Positions 21,655 to 31,777 of a DNA stretch of 64,000 bases are shown piece after piece. Each line of letters opens with the position of its first letter. Positions within the stretch are counted from its first letter, which is position 1. The stretch covers positions 1 to 64,000 of the forward strand of contig NW_024735301.1 of assembly GCF_018991925.1 (NCBI RefSeq). The letters are read 5' to 3'. The stretch comes from Homarus americanus (taxonomy: Eukaryota; Arthropoda; Malacostraca; Decapoda; Nephropidae). A model generated the notes under the pieces. The model was not told where the DNA came from, made no database searches, and saw nothing but the letters and a program-made list of their open reading frames with translations. The position numbers and the translations under genes were made by a program.

Positions 21655-21812
21655 GGAACAAGTTACCAAACATCATCATTAACTCTAACACGCTGGATAG
21701 CTTCAAACAAAGGTTGGATGGATATATGAGCGATAGGGGTTGGGTGTAAACGGGACTGTCCAGTATGGACCAATAAGCCCGCTGCAGTTTCCTCCATTCT
21801 TATGTTATTATG
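21655..21812 (+). mobile_element. 3' end of the CR1-like LINE family, fused to jockey-like RT
   Basis: From GGAACAAGTTACC to CCTCCATTCTTATG this is close to the 3' end of the LINE at 10549-11574, with the same C-terminus (NKLPNIIINS...RGWV), stop and 3' UTR, and only scattered substitutions. The upstream jockey-like frame runs into it without a shift. The tail has decayed to TTATGTTATTATGTT. Confidence 0.8.
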
Positions 21813-22084
21813 TTCGTGACCATTATCGGGACTATTAACATAAGCAAATATTTCAGCTCACTACCTTTAAACACTGTGGCCGAACATAACATGAAACTGA
21901 AGAAACTGGATTTTATATGAGGCCAACCCTTCCCCTCCCCCCCCCCAAAAAACACACAAAGCCCTAATTCGATACAGTTACAGCGTGCACCAGTATCACC
22001 AGGACAAACTCGAGAACTGTAGCTGTAGAGGGCGAGCATCTACATAAACAATCGTAAAAGACTCTGTCCTTTAAGTACCAGATA
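21813..22084. other. Low-copy sequence, no gene seen
   Basis: Contains an eleven-base C run next to A6 near 21942-21955. Otherwise unassigned. Confidence 0.5.
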
Positions 22085-22166
22085 ATTCTCACAAACAGCT
22101 GCTCACATACTCACAAACAGCTGCTCACAGGCTCACCAACAGCTGCTCACAGGCTGACCAACAAAC
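22085..22166. repeat. 22-bp tandem repeat with CAGCTG boxes
   Basis: About four copies of CACAAACAGCTGCTCACA; each holds the palindromic E-box CAGCTG. Confidence 0.88.
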
Positions 22167-22634
22167 GTACCCTGTAAGCGAAATGTGTTAGCTAAGTGGA
22201 AAGTGACGCAGCCCAAGCATGTGCGACTGTGCCCAGTCTCTGCCCCCTTCCCTCCCTACCTCCTTCCCTCTAACCTCCTTCACCTCCACCTTCCTTCCTT
22301 CCTTCCTCCCTCACACTCCTCCTCTTCCTCCTTCACACTCCTTCCCTGTACCTGTCACTCCCTCAATCCACATGACACTCCCTTCAACTTATGACAAACA
22401 GACAGACAGAGAGAGACAGACAGACAGACAGAGAGAGACAGACAGACAGAGACAGACAGACAGACAGACAGAGACAGACAGACATAGACAGACAACTCGT
22501 AATAGAGTGTTCCAGGTAATGACCCACATCAGGTGTCAACAGAGCCTCAGGTAACACGGTGTGATTGATGACGCATTACGTAATTAATTAACCACACCTG
22601 CTGCTGTCATTAATAACACGTTCATTACAACCCT
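22167..22634. repeat. C/T-rich block, (ACAG)n, then low-copy DNA
   Basis: 22235-22350 is CTTCCTCC-like; 22397-22493 is (ACAG)n with GAGAGAG; 22494-22634 is unassigned. Confidence 0.8.
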
Positions 22635-22990
22635 GTGTGTGTGTGTGTGTGTGTGTAATCTCATGTCACACGCTATTGTATCACACCATCACTTCCTTTC
22701 ACCTCCCTTACCTTCTCTCCCTCACACCCCTTATCTGCCTCCCTCTTTTGTTTCCCCCATTCATCTCTCTCACCTACCCCCTCCCTCCCTCCCTCCCTCC
22801 CTCCCCCTTCCCACCTCATCCTCTTCCTTCATCCCACCCCACCCCCCCCCCCCGCCACCCCTGGCCTCCTCCCTCCCGCCCACCTCCGTCTTCGTTACTG
22901 ATTATCGCAAAGACTTTTCCTTACACCTGTTTGTCTATGTATGTATGTATGTATGTATGTATGTATGTATGTATGTATGTATGTATCCAT
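22635..22990. repeat. (GT)n, pyrimidine tract and (ATGT)n
   Basis: (GT)n at 22637-22656, C/T-rich DNA at 22690-22895 including a C14 run near 22840-22854, and about 13 ATGT units at 22937-22987. Confidence 0.92.
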
Positions 22991-23204
22991 GACGATTGGA
23001 CCACATTCCTTATGATTAGGTTGGGGCCTAATAGGACTGGGGCCTAATAGGACTGGGGCCCCATAATAAAGGTTCAACACTCCCCAAAGATTACTGAACC
23101 CTAGATGGTACTTATCGACTCTATCACTCTGGCTCTATATCACACTCTGGCTCTATTTACCAATCTACCAAGTGGCTCTATCTCACGAGTGGTAGAGTAC
23201 AGGT

Positions 23205-23207
<3 letters not shown>
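22991..23207. repeat. GGGGCCTAATAGGACT module and TGGCTCTA repeats
   Basis: 23017-23064 holds three GGGGCC units separated by TAATAGGACT, the module amplified at 38.4-39.9 kb. 23120-23180 has CACTCTGGCTCTAT repeats. Confidence 0.75.

Positions 23208-23258
<51 letters not shown>
23208..23258. repeat. (TC)n microsatellite
   Basis: About 24 perfect units. Confidence 0.97.
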
Positions 23259-23259
<1 letters not shown>

Positions 23260-23648
23260 CACCCTGTAACAACAAAATGAATTCTATAAAGTTTAAATGT
23301 TCGAGGAAAATATGGCTCTGTCATATATACATAACGCGACAAGGGTCGTGGGCACGTGTGGCACGTGCAAGGGTGTGCCATGGATAGGCTAAAAAGTATT
23401 CCTCACCCGTGACATGAAAGCACTGTGTATTTTTAACATTAATTCAGATACATTGTCAATATTCACCCTTCAGTAATACCACAGTGAAATGAGTGTTTCT
23501 GGTCAGTCTAGAGTAATAATTAATTAAACAGGTAATATTAATACACTATTGAGGTTAATTTAGATTCTGGCATTAAATATTTGTTTGTTTCGTGAATTTT
23601 ACTTTTATTTATTATTATTATTATTTTTTATTACTATTCTTCTTGTTC
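23259..23648. other. AT-rich low-copy sequence, no gene seen
   Basis: Includes a direct GGCACGTG-like doublet near 23350 and (ATT)n near 23612. No gene is recognised. Confidence 0.5.
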
Positions 23649-23850
23649 TTTCCTCCTCCTTCTCCTCTCCTTCCCCTTACTCCTTCCCCTTTCCTTTCAC
23701 GTCCTCTTTCTCTCACTATCCACCACCTCCCTCCTCCATCTCTCACCCTCCTCTCCCTTTACCCATTCCTCTCTCACCCTTCCCTCCCCCTTTTCTCATC
23801 CCCCTTCCTCCAATATGTCACTCCCCTCCCCTCACTCCCCTCCCCCTGGT
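23649..23850. repeat. Pyrimidine-rich tract
   Basis: CCTCCTTCTCC-like sequence without a fixed period. Confidence 0.85.
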
Positions 23851-24320
23851 CGTGCAACATACCGAGTAGAGTCGTCGTCGCCTCACAATGAAGGGGACGT
23901 CGTTCTCTTCTAACATGATGAGGCTTCAGGCTTCACCCCCACTCAAAGAGGCTTTACCCCACTCAGGAGGCTTCACCCCACTCAGGAGGCTTAAGTAGCT
24001 CTACACTCACTTCACCCACACTTATCTGATTACACTTACCTAAGACACCACTTATCTTCACTTATTTTCACTTACAACGACTTATTTCACTTGTCTTAAT
24101 ATACTTATAGCAACTTATTTCACTTATTTTTCACTTATATCAGTTACAGGTATATCATCTGGCTACACTTATACCTGAGGTTTAATTATCAATAATCGAG
24201 GGATGAGTGACGGGTCCTTCCCTTCAACACACCTGTAACACCGTTAATTAACCTCCACAACAGTACTAACAAGGAGACTCTCACTTTACCACACTTTACC
24301 ACACTTTACCACACACTTTC
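23851..24320. repeat. GGCTTCACCCCACTCAGGA and ACTTATTTCACTTAT repeats
   Basis: About four 19-bp copies at 23925-23995, then a degenerate CACTTATTT region (24015-24150), then (CACACTTTAC)n at 24283-24316. Confidence 0.8.
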
Positions 24321-24617
24321 TATCTTTTGTGTTCCTTCTTCAGACGAAAAAAATGACAATAGGACGAAAATAGATTCCGACTGTTTTGTTTATCTGTTTT
24401 CACTGTTTCGTCATCCAGGTGGACATGACGATTAAGTTCTGACTGGCTGTTATAAAATCCATCAACATAATAACATTTACTAAGCTATTATTCCTTAGAT
24501 TTGCATTTGTTTACAATTTGATTCATTAAAAACTAAAAAAATTTCGATCGTGTTCCGGATTTTTATTGTGACTTGGATGTAAATACGATTCTACGTTCCT
24601 TGACAGCGGGGCCTTCA
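24321..24617. other. AT-rich low-copy sequence, no gene seen
   Basis: No coding, RNA or repeat signal beyond A/T runs. Confidence 0.5.
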
Positions 24618-24727
24618 GGTAGAGACGTAGGTGGTGATGGACGCCTTGACGTTTGTAGCCGGGGAGGTACAGTTGATCTTTGTAACAAGTTCTCTGTCAC
24701 TCCTAATGATACTAGGAGAGGTAGGAA
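24618..24727 (-). CDS. Candidate exon, Ig-domain-like (NCTSP motif)
   Basis: On the minus strand a pyrimidine-rich stretch (CTGTCTCAACCACTCTACTC) leads to CACCAATAG, a plausible acceptor. The frame that follows reads PTSPSIIRSDRELVTKINC then TSPATNVKASITTYV before TGA. The order basic/acidic turn, LV.K.NCTSP and KASITxYV resembles the start of the second immunoglobulin domain in the arthropod Beat/Side adhesion families, where a Cys-Thr-Ser is typical. The usual Trp after the strand is Thr here and no second Cys is in reach, so it is a partial exon, a pseudogene or coincidence. No donor is obvious. Confidence 0.25.
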
Positions 24728-25064
24728 CTATTGGTGGTGAGTAGAGTGGTTGAGACAGACACACATACACCTGTCTACCTACTACACACACCAGGATCTT
24801 TGGAGGGGAGGAAGGGGGGGGGTCGCTCTCACACACCTTTTCTAGTCTCCTGTAGGGGGAATACACAGCCCCCGAGGAAGTAGAAATGGAGGGAGGGATG
24901 CTGAGAAAATTAACTCAATGTGGGAGTCATTTTAGGTCAAGACATTTCACAGGAATTCGTCTCTCGTATTTTCACCCCGCTGCTGATGCCTGTGTTCCTG
25001 AGGCTATCTGATGGTGGAATCCAAGTTGATGTCCCCAGAAGGTGTCCGTGTCGAGAGTGTGGGT
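24728..25064. other. Low-copy sequence, no gene seen
   Basis: Includes a short G8 run near 24814. Unassigned. Confidence 0.5.
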
Positions 25065-25226
25065 GAGAGAGAGAGAGAGAGAGAGAGTTGTGAGGGAGGG
25101 AGGGAGGGAGGGAGGGAAGGGGGAAGGGAGAGGGAGGGAAAGATTGAGTGAGGGAGGGAGGAATGAGCTAAAGAACAGAAAGAAAGTGAGAAAATATTGT
25201 AAGTTGGAGAGAGAGAGAGAGAGAAA
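25065..25226. repeat. (GA)n and (GGGA)n purine tract
   Basis: (GA)n at 25066-25087, (AGGG)n near 25094-25116 and (GA)n near 25206-25223, in a purine-rich context. Confidence 0.9.
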
Positions 25227-25816
25227 GAGCCGCGGTAACAGCTGAAGCTTGATGTCGTCCAGGCAACTGTAGTAGTAGTGATGACTGCAACACCTCACTC
25301 TATCTAGTACTGCCTGCTGCTGCTGCTCCCTACACACGTGTCACTGTTGCTCGCGCGTGTGTGTGAGTGAGTGAGTGTGTGTGTGTCAGTGCTCGACCAA
25401 GACACGTCCCAGAGCTTCTATGACGTTCGTGCCACTAATCGCTGCTGCCTCCCACTGCTTCTGTCTGTGGTCTGGGAGAGTGTACCAGGGGGCGTTTCCA
25501 TACTGCGCCCACCCACGCTTCCCTACGTCGTCGCCTTCTGCTGCTGCGTCACTGGAAGGCAGGTCTTGGCGAGCGGTGTACCATCACACATCTTTCCTGA
25601 GTCACCAAATGATCACCGTTTTTTTTTATCAGTTATTATTGTTACTCACTGAAATATTACACCATAATGAAAACATTTGATACTGTATTGAGAATGATCG
25701 ATATATTTTGATAAACAGAACGATACTTTAAGAAAATATATATATACAGAATTGATCAATAAAAACTATGTTAAATGATATTATAATTTAGGTAAATGGG
25801 GAGGAACTACTGATAC
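25227..25816. other. Low-copy sequence, weak coding potential at 25390-25580
   Basis: 25360-25384 is GTGTGTGAGTGA-like. The CpG-rich 25390-25580 segment is open in two plus frames and contains TGGAAGGCAG|GTCTTGG, a possible donor. I recognise no product. The remainder is AT-rich. Confidence 0.4.
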
Positions 25817-25832
25817 AACACACACACACAAT

Positions 25833-25880
<48 letters not shown>
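25817..25880. repeat. (CA)n microsatellite
   Basis: Two CA runs split by ATAG. Confidence 0.97.
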
Positions 25881-26083
25881 ATTACGCCACTTAACTGTAA
25901 GATGAGATTCATCCTAAATGTATTGATTCGTGGAAGATGATGCTTGTCCTCTCTTCTCACCCCCCACCCACCCTCCCCTACCCCCCTCCCACCCCCTCCC
26001 ACCCCTCCCACCCCCTACAGTTCCAAACCCTCCTCTTTCGTAGCATTCCAACAAAGCTCCTGCCTCATGTCATGCTCAGAACT

Positions 26084-26119
<36 letters not shown>

Positions 26120-26200
26120 CAGTCTCCACTCAACCTACAGTACCACAACTACCACCACCACCACCACCGATTCTCTAGTTAGTGACATTATCATTATACT
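25881..26200. repeat. CCCTCCCACC tract, (TAC)n and ACC triplets
   Basis: CCCCCTCCCACC block at 25960-26020, (CTA)n at 26088-26119 and (CCA)n at 26148-26170. Confidence 0.85.
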
Positions 26201-26272
26201 ATGTAGGTTAGGTTAGGTTAGGTTAGGTTAGGTTAGGTTAGGTTTGGTTAGGTTAAGTTAGGTTAGGTGACT
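26201..26272. repeat. Interstitial (TTAGG)n
   Basis: About 13 GGTTA units with three single-base variants. It matches the arthropod telomere repeat and sits immediately 5' of the CRE array. Confidence 0.93.
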
Positions 26273-26280
26273 TTCTAACT

Positions 26281-26428
26281 AAAACCTGCTGTGACGTCAT
26301 AACTAAGGCCTGGAATGACGTCATAACTAAGGCCTGGAATGACGTCATAAGTAAGGCCTGGAATGACGTCATAACTAGATCCTCGAGTGACGTCATTACT
26401 AAAAGCCTGGTGTGACGTCATAAATGAA
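26281..26428. repeat. 24-bp array with six perfect TGACGTCA sites
   Basis: TGACGTCA, the full palindromic CRE, occurs at 26292, 26316, 26340, 26364, 26388 and 26413. Spacings are 24, 24, 24, 24 and 25. The unit is TGACGTCATAACTAAGGCCT plus GGAA. The CREs are perfect in all six copies while spacer bases vary. Confidence 0.95.
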
Positions 26429-26579
26429 TAACTCTGCCTACGTTAGTGAATGTGAATAAATAAGACGTTTCTATTATTATTATTATTATTATTGGAGGAC
26501 TCTTACTGCAGCCACAAATTATGAATAAGATGAGAGGAAGAGAGGAGAAGATCTGCAGCGTGACGGTGATGTCTGGCTG
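26429..26579. other. Low-copy sequence with (ATT)n
   Basis: (ATT)n at about 26472-26493. Unassigned otherwise. Confidence 0.5.
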
Positions 26580-26908
26580 GCTGACACTAGAGCTGACACT
26601 ACGACTGACACTAAGATTGACACTAGAACTGACACTAGAGGAGACACTAGGACTGGCTGACACTACGACTGACACTATGACTGACACTAGAGAAGATACT
26701 AGGACTCGCACTAGAGTAGACACTAGAGCTGACACTCGGGCTGACACTAGAGCTGACACTAAGACTGTCTGACATTAAGGCTGACACTAAAGCAGACTGA
26801 CACTAGACTTTGTTAACACGAAATATTTGCTGACGCTGTACCTTAGCTGACACTAAAATTGGATGCCGCTATGCCTTGGCTGACACTAAAGCTGGCTGAC
26901 ACTAAGGG
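26580..26908. repeat. 12-bp minisatellite, CTGACACTAGAG
   Basis: Roughly 24 degenerate copies; AAGACTGACACT and GAGCTGACACT variants mix. Confidence 0.9.
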
Positions 26909-26948
26909 TTGGGTAAGAGGAGGAAAACTTTAGGAGATAAGATAATGA

Positions 26949-26952
<4 letters not shown>

Positions 26953-26990
<38 letters not shown>
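26953..26990. repeat. (CT)n microsatellite
   Basis: About 18 CT units. Confidence 0.97.
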
Positions 26991-26991
<1 letters not shown>

Positions 26992-27180
26992 GGAAAGTGT
27001 CAGCAGCAGCAGTAGTGTCAGCAGAAACAGCGTCAGGAAAGTAGTAGTGTGTCAGGAAAGTGTCAGCAGAGGCATCAGGAGAGCGTCAGTAGCAATAGTG
27101 TGTCAGGAAAGCGTCAGCAACGGCATCAGGAGAGCGTCAGTAGCAATAGTGTGTCAGGAAAGTGCTATGTTGATATAAAT
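26991..27180. repeat. CAGCAG/GTGTCAGGAAAG complex tandem repeat
   Basis: Two to three copies of a roughly 51-bp unit with GTGTCAGGAAAGCGTCAGCA and ATCAGGAGAGCGTCAG. Frames are low-complexity. Confidence 0.8.
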
Positions 27181-27234
27181 AATATGATGTCCGTCCGTCA
27201 GTCTGTTGTGTGTTGCATGACTAATACAAGAATA

Positions 27235-28290
27235 CAACAAGTGACGCCTTCTATAGTAAGTCGTCCAGAATACAAACAACTGACGCCTATAGTGTCGTCC
27301 AGAATACAACAATCCGACGCCTATAGTGTGTCGTCAAGAATACAAATAACCGACGCCCGTAGTGTCGTCAAGAATACAACAACTGACGCCTATAGTGTGT
27401 CGTCCAGAATACACAACAAGTGGACGCCCAGGTAGCGTGGTCAGCAAACCAGAATGGCTACCGCGACGCCTATAGTGTGTCGTCCAGAATACAAACAACT
27501 GACGCCTATAGTGTGTCGTCCAGAATACAACAACTGACGCCTATAGTGTGTCGTCCAGAATACAACAACTGACGCCTATAGTGTGTCGTCCAGAATACAA
27601 CAACTGACGCCTATAGTGTGTCGTCCAGAATACAACAACTGACGCCTATAGTGTGTCGTCCAGAATACAACAACTGACGCCTATAGTGTGTCGTCCAGAA
27701 TACAACAACTGACGCCTATAGTGTGTCGTCCAGAATACAACAACTGACGCCTATAGTGTGTCGTCCAGAATACAAACAACTGACGCCTATAGTGCGTCGT
27801 CCAGAATACAAACAACTGACGCCTGTAGTGTGTCGTCCAGAATACAACTGACGCCTATAGTGTGTCAGTCCAGAATACAACAAATTGACGCCTATAGTGT
27901 GTCGTCCAGAATTAACCGACGCCTATAGTGTGTCGTCCAGAATGCCAACAGGTGACGCTTATAGTAAATGTCCAGAATACAACAACCGACGCCTATAGTG
28001 TGTCGTCCGTAATACAGCAACCGACGCCTATAGTAAAGTCGCCCAGAATACAACAACCGACGCCTATAGTGTGTCGTCCAGAATACAACAACTGACGCCT
28101 ATAGTGTGTCGTCCAGAATACAACAACTGACGCCTATAGTGTGTCGTCCAGAATACAACAACTGACGCCTATAGTGTGTCGTCCAGAATACAACAACTGA
28201 CGCCTATAGTGTGTCGTCCAGAATACAACAACTGACGCCTATAGTGTGTCGTCCAGAATACAACAACTGACGCCTATAGTGTGTCGTCCT
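27235..28290. repeat. 35-bp satellite, ACGCCTATAGTGTGTCGTCC unit
   Basis: About 29 copies. Units from 27530-27760 and 28070-28285 are nearly identical; those at the left edge and 27780-28060 are diverged. The most homogeneous blocks flank the diverged ones, as in local gene conversion or segmental duplication. There are no unique spacers. Confidence 0.96.
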
Positions 28291-28507
28291 GTAATCTACA
28301 CTGGTGTATTATTACCAACAAACAACTGAAAGGCCGAGTGCTGTACCTTTTTTGTACCTATAACCTACTGTAACCTGTAAATCCTGTAACAGCCTGCCAC
28401 GCCCTTGTACCTACACACACTGTACCCTTTACAGCCCTACACAAGGTGATGTAATGCATACGTGAACAGTGAACAAATTACCTGTGAACACCTGAACACT
28501 TATTTTT
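28291..28507. other. Low-copy sequence, no gene seen
   Basis: TGTAACCTGTAAATCCTGTA-type words recur but no clear array or gene is present. Confidence 0.5.
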
Positions 28508-28567
28508 GTACAGTATGTTGGGTTGGGTTAGGTTAGGTTAGGTTAGGTTAGGTTAGGTTAGGTTAGA
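28508..28567. repeat. Interstitial (TTAGG)n
   Basis: Eight to nine consecutive GGTTA units after GGGTTG. Confidence 0.93.
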
Positions 28568-29172
28568 AAGGTCCCGCTGGTTCAGTAATAAGGGAAGAGC
28601 CTCATGTGGTCGTTGCCTCCGGAACTACTACTCACTAACGACCATCATAATAACATCAATAACTGATCACTAAGTCTGACGTCACCACAATAACACACAC
28701 ACACACACACAAAATCACCACTTACAATCACATACATGTCACTTACACACACACACATCACTTGTACACACACACACACGCGCGTGATGGTGTGGGCCAT
28801 GGCACAGGTTACATGTGACAGTGTGGGTAGAAGGGGGATGAAGCTGAGAAGGAAGGAAGGAAGGAAGGAAGGAAGGAAGGAGGATGTGGCCTTCAGTGTG
28901 AGGATGGAGAAGGAAAGTCTTCCCGTCCACACTCCACCTCATGCCTCCCTCCCTCCCTCCCTCATCACCTCCCTCACCGCTCTCAACATGAGGGAGGAGG
29001 AGGAGGAGGAGGAGGAGGAGGAGGTGGAGGAGGAGGCTTTACGCTCCACTTCCCTCTTCCTCATTCATGAATATGTGGTTCAATCAGACTCGCCCTCACT
29101 CAAGCAACAACTTCAAACACCACCAGCACCTCCTCCACACAACACTGTCTACATACATATTATTAGTATTTT
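28568..29172. repeat. (CA)n, (GGAA)n and (GGA)n in low-copy DNA
   Basis: CA-rich patches at 28694-28778, (GGAA)n at about 28848-28881 and (GGA)n at 28993-29035. A perfect TGACGTCA lies at 28677-28684. Unique DNA between is unassigned. Confidence 0.8.
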
Positions 29173-29173
29173 T

Positions 29174-29336
29174 GGATCACCTCAAGATTAACCTACCTCC
29201 TCCTTATCTCACCTGATAATTAAACACCTTGGGGGATAGTTTAGGGTAGGTTGGGTTAGGTTAGGTTAGGTTAAAGGTGTTAAATCATCAGGTACAATAA
29301 ACTGGGAGTGAGGGGGGTTAATCTTCAGGTAACCAA
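29174..29336. mobile_element. TTAGG-cored inverted-repeat element, best copy
   Basis: The left arm has two tandem motifs: ATCACCTCAAGATTAACC (29177-29194) and CTCACCTGATAATTAAACAC (29208-29227). The core is GGGTAGGTTGGGTTAGG with further TTAGG. The right arm is their reverse complement in reverse order: AGGTGTTAAATCATCAGGTA (29275-29294), then GGTTAATCTTCAGGTAACC (29317-29335). Arms are about 57 bp and 75-80% matched. No protein is encoded. It resembles a MITE, though no target-site duplication is evident. Confidence 0.65.
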
Positions 29337-30090
29337 TATATTCTTCTTTTCTTCAATTTCCTCATTACTACTTCAAGACGCCTCAGGTAATATAACTCAT
29401 CAAGAAGCAACAAAAAGAATAATAATCACACACTCGGGGTAACTAAAATAAAATAAAATAATAATATTCCAAGACGACTGGACAAAAAGTGGGCAGAACA
29501 AGACACCGTAAACAGGGCTCTAGGTAATGATGAGTAGCACACCTGCATCATCACCCCCCATCGGCGTCTAATTAAATCCCGAATACTGTCACTCAAAAAT
29601 GGACAGATCTGTACTTGACACCTTCCTTTACATGAAGATATTTGTGTACTTTTCTTTTCTCTTATTAAATACATTAGTTATTATCGAGAGAAAGGTTTAA
29701 CATCATCACTACACTTTCCATCGATCACATTTAATATAGACAGGTGAGTATACGGTGCCACGCTGGTCACTGCCGCTGAGAGCCAGAACACGGTACACTC
29801 ACGCACAGTTTCCAGGTGATGCCAAGACGACTCTCAACGTTCTCTCACTAAACCACCTTGACAGACTCACTGACAGATTCACTGGACTAAGCCTTCGTAT
29901 ATAGTCTATTGGAGGTGATATCGGGATTGTCAGCCACTGTCAGGAGAGTCAGCGGCAGTGTCAGGAGGCAAGAGTAGTGGTGGTGGTGCGGGTGAGAGAG
30001 AGAGAGGCAATACACACGACTTAACCACTAGAGCGACGACACCAGACTGGCGGGCCACTACGACTATCTCCCACCACCACTGACATCCGC
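29337..30090. other. Low-copy sequence, no gene seen
   Basis: A/T-rich to about 29700, then mixed. Only short frames; no family recognised. Confidence 0.5.
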
Positions 30091-30133
<43 letters not shown>

Positions 30134-30419
30134 GTACACCTATGTTTAATGTACGTGTATGTTCATAATCGTACACATGTTCATTAGTATTTGAACTCAT
30201 GTAGTTTTAACATACACGGTGATTACACAGACACACACACATACATACATACACATACTTACATGCAGATACAGACACATAATTTCTACCAAACACACAC
30301 ACATACATACATACATACATATATACACACATAGATTAGACACAGACAGACAGACAGACACCTGCAGAGACAGACACATGCAAATACAGACACAATTTCT
30401 ACCAGACAGACAGACAGAC

Positions 30420-30472
<53 letters not shown>

Positions 30473-30478
30473 GCCTCA
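30091..30478. repeat. (CA)n, (CATA)n and (ACAG)n cluster
   Basis: (CA)n at 30093-30131, ACACATACATAC runs at 30230-30330 and (ACAG)n at 30345-30475, separated by short unique DNA. Confidence 0.93.
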
Positions 30479-30565
30479 ACTGTCACATTATGTTTTGTTT
30501 ACAATTAGAAATCTTACTTTCTAATTGTGTATAGTTTGTGTGTCTGATTTCCCGGTTAATATAGG

Positions 30566-30567
<2 letters not shown>

Positions 30568-30640
<73 letters not shown>
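30568..30640. repeat. (CA)n microsatellite
   Basis: About 36 perfect units. Confidence 0.97.
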
Positions 30641-30643
<3 letters not shown>

Positions 30644-30816
30644 AGGGTAGCCATAGTGTTCACCATAGCAGCTAGTGAAGGCTGCCAGCATCTCAGGCCT
30701 CACAGAACGCAGTAAAAAATCCTCATAAAGGCATCCACTTCGCGTTGCCGTTCAGTGAGAATGGCAGCCGTTCCTGTACCAAGGGATCACTAATTGATTA
30801 TATGAGTGTTTAATAA
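30641..30816. other. Low-copy segment between two (CA)n tracts
   Basis: About 170 bp of balanced composition with no open frame of note. It could be a retroelement fragment inserted into a CA tract, but nothing is recognised. Confidence 0.4.
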
Positions 30817-30821
30817 TACAC

Positions 30822-30890
<69 letters not shown>

Positions 30891-30904
30891 ACCTAACCTA
30901 TAAC
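30817..30904. repeat. (CA)n ending in CCTAACCTAACC
   Basis: About 35 CA units followed by two CCTAA units. Confidence 0.96.
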
Positions 30905-31103
30905 CACCACGTCTGGACTTCCCCCTCCCCCTTAAACACCTTATCTGGCCCTGTTATTGTATCTCTACGTTATCTCTCTATCTCTCAGTTATTATCTCCC
31001 TCATTTATCTCTCTCGGTCACCATAAAGAACTAAAAGTCTGTACCCCAGGTATTTCATCAAGAGATATTTCGTATCAACTGAAGATTAGACAATTTAAAA
31101 TTA
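30905..31103. other. Low-copy sequence, no gene seen
   Basis: TTATCTCTCTATCTCTC-like patch near 30970; otherwise unassigned. Confidence 0.5.
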
Positions 31104-31180
31104 TTTCACCTGGTGACTAAACACACTAACGTTACCTGAGGGTTAGGTTAGGTTAGGTTGCTTAATCTTCAGGTGATCCG
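31104..31180. mobile_element. Short TTAGG-cored inverted-repeat element
   Basis: The left arm is TTTCACCTGGTGACTAAACA and then AACGTTACCTGAGG. Three GGTTA units follow, then the right arm GCTTAATCTTCAGGTGATCC. This compact copy shows both ends within 77 bp. Confidence 0.6.
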
Positions 31181-31489
31181 ATATTAAAGTCAAGCCCTGC
31201 ACTGGAGATTTATAAATTCTCTCACACTTATGTTTTGAGTGTGACACGAGTACAGATTGAGAGAGACTCTTCCATCACTCACCCACCTACCTACTACCTA
31301 TACACCCACACCTTCAATTAAGTCAGAATGAACGAAATCTATCAGGTGTGCCCCCAAATCATGGTGTGTCAGTCTGCATCACCTTATTCAAGACACCTTA
31401 ATTAGTCCCGGCCCGGCTCAAGGTGCGCTCTACCACACATACCCAGGTAACTTAAAAACACATTCCTCATCTACAGTAGGACTTTTAAC
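31181..31489. other. Low-copy sequence, no gene seen
   Basis: No repeat or coding signal is recognised. Confidence 0.5.
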
Positions 31490-31565
31490 CCAACCCCTTG
31501 TATCCTACCCTACCTAACCCTACCCTACCCTACCCAACCCTACCCAACCCAACCCTACCCTACTG
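31490..31565. repeat. (CCCTA)n/(CCCAA)n block
   Basis: Irregular CCCTACCCTACCCAACCC, a G-rich variant of the TTAGG family on the minus strand. Confidence 0.88.
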
Positions 31566-31654
31566 CCACGGCCTTTCACTGACTACCATAGCCTATGCCT
31601 TAAAAGGGGGTAGGCCTTACCTCCCTAAAAGAGACATAGAGGCTTCTAATACTC

Positions 31655-31770
31655 CTCCTCCTCCTCCTCGATACCACCTCCTCCCCCGCTTCTACCATTG
31701 CTACCTCCACTTCCTCCTTCTTCTTCTCTTTATCTCTACCTCCTCCTCCTTCATGTACAGACCCCCATAG
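31655..31770. repeat. Pyrimidine-rich tract upstream of a candidate exon
   Basis: CTCCTCCTCCTCC and CTTCCTCCTTCTTCTTCTC blocks end at TTCATGTACAG and CTACAG, so the tract could serve as a long polypyrimidine tract. Confidence 0.6.
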
Positions 31771-31777
31771 ACTACAG

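Noticed and set aside
26201..26272. A true chromosome end
   Set aside because: TTAGG blocks are short, internal, in both orientations and flanked by unrelated DNA on both sides.
27235..28290. CRISPR-like array
   Set aside because: Repeats are 35 bp but contiguous, with no unique spacers, and the context is eukaryotic.
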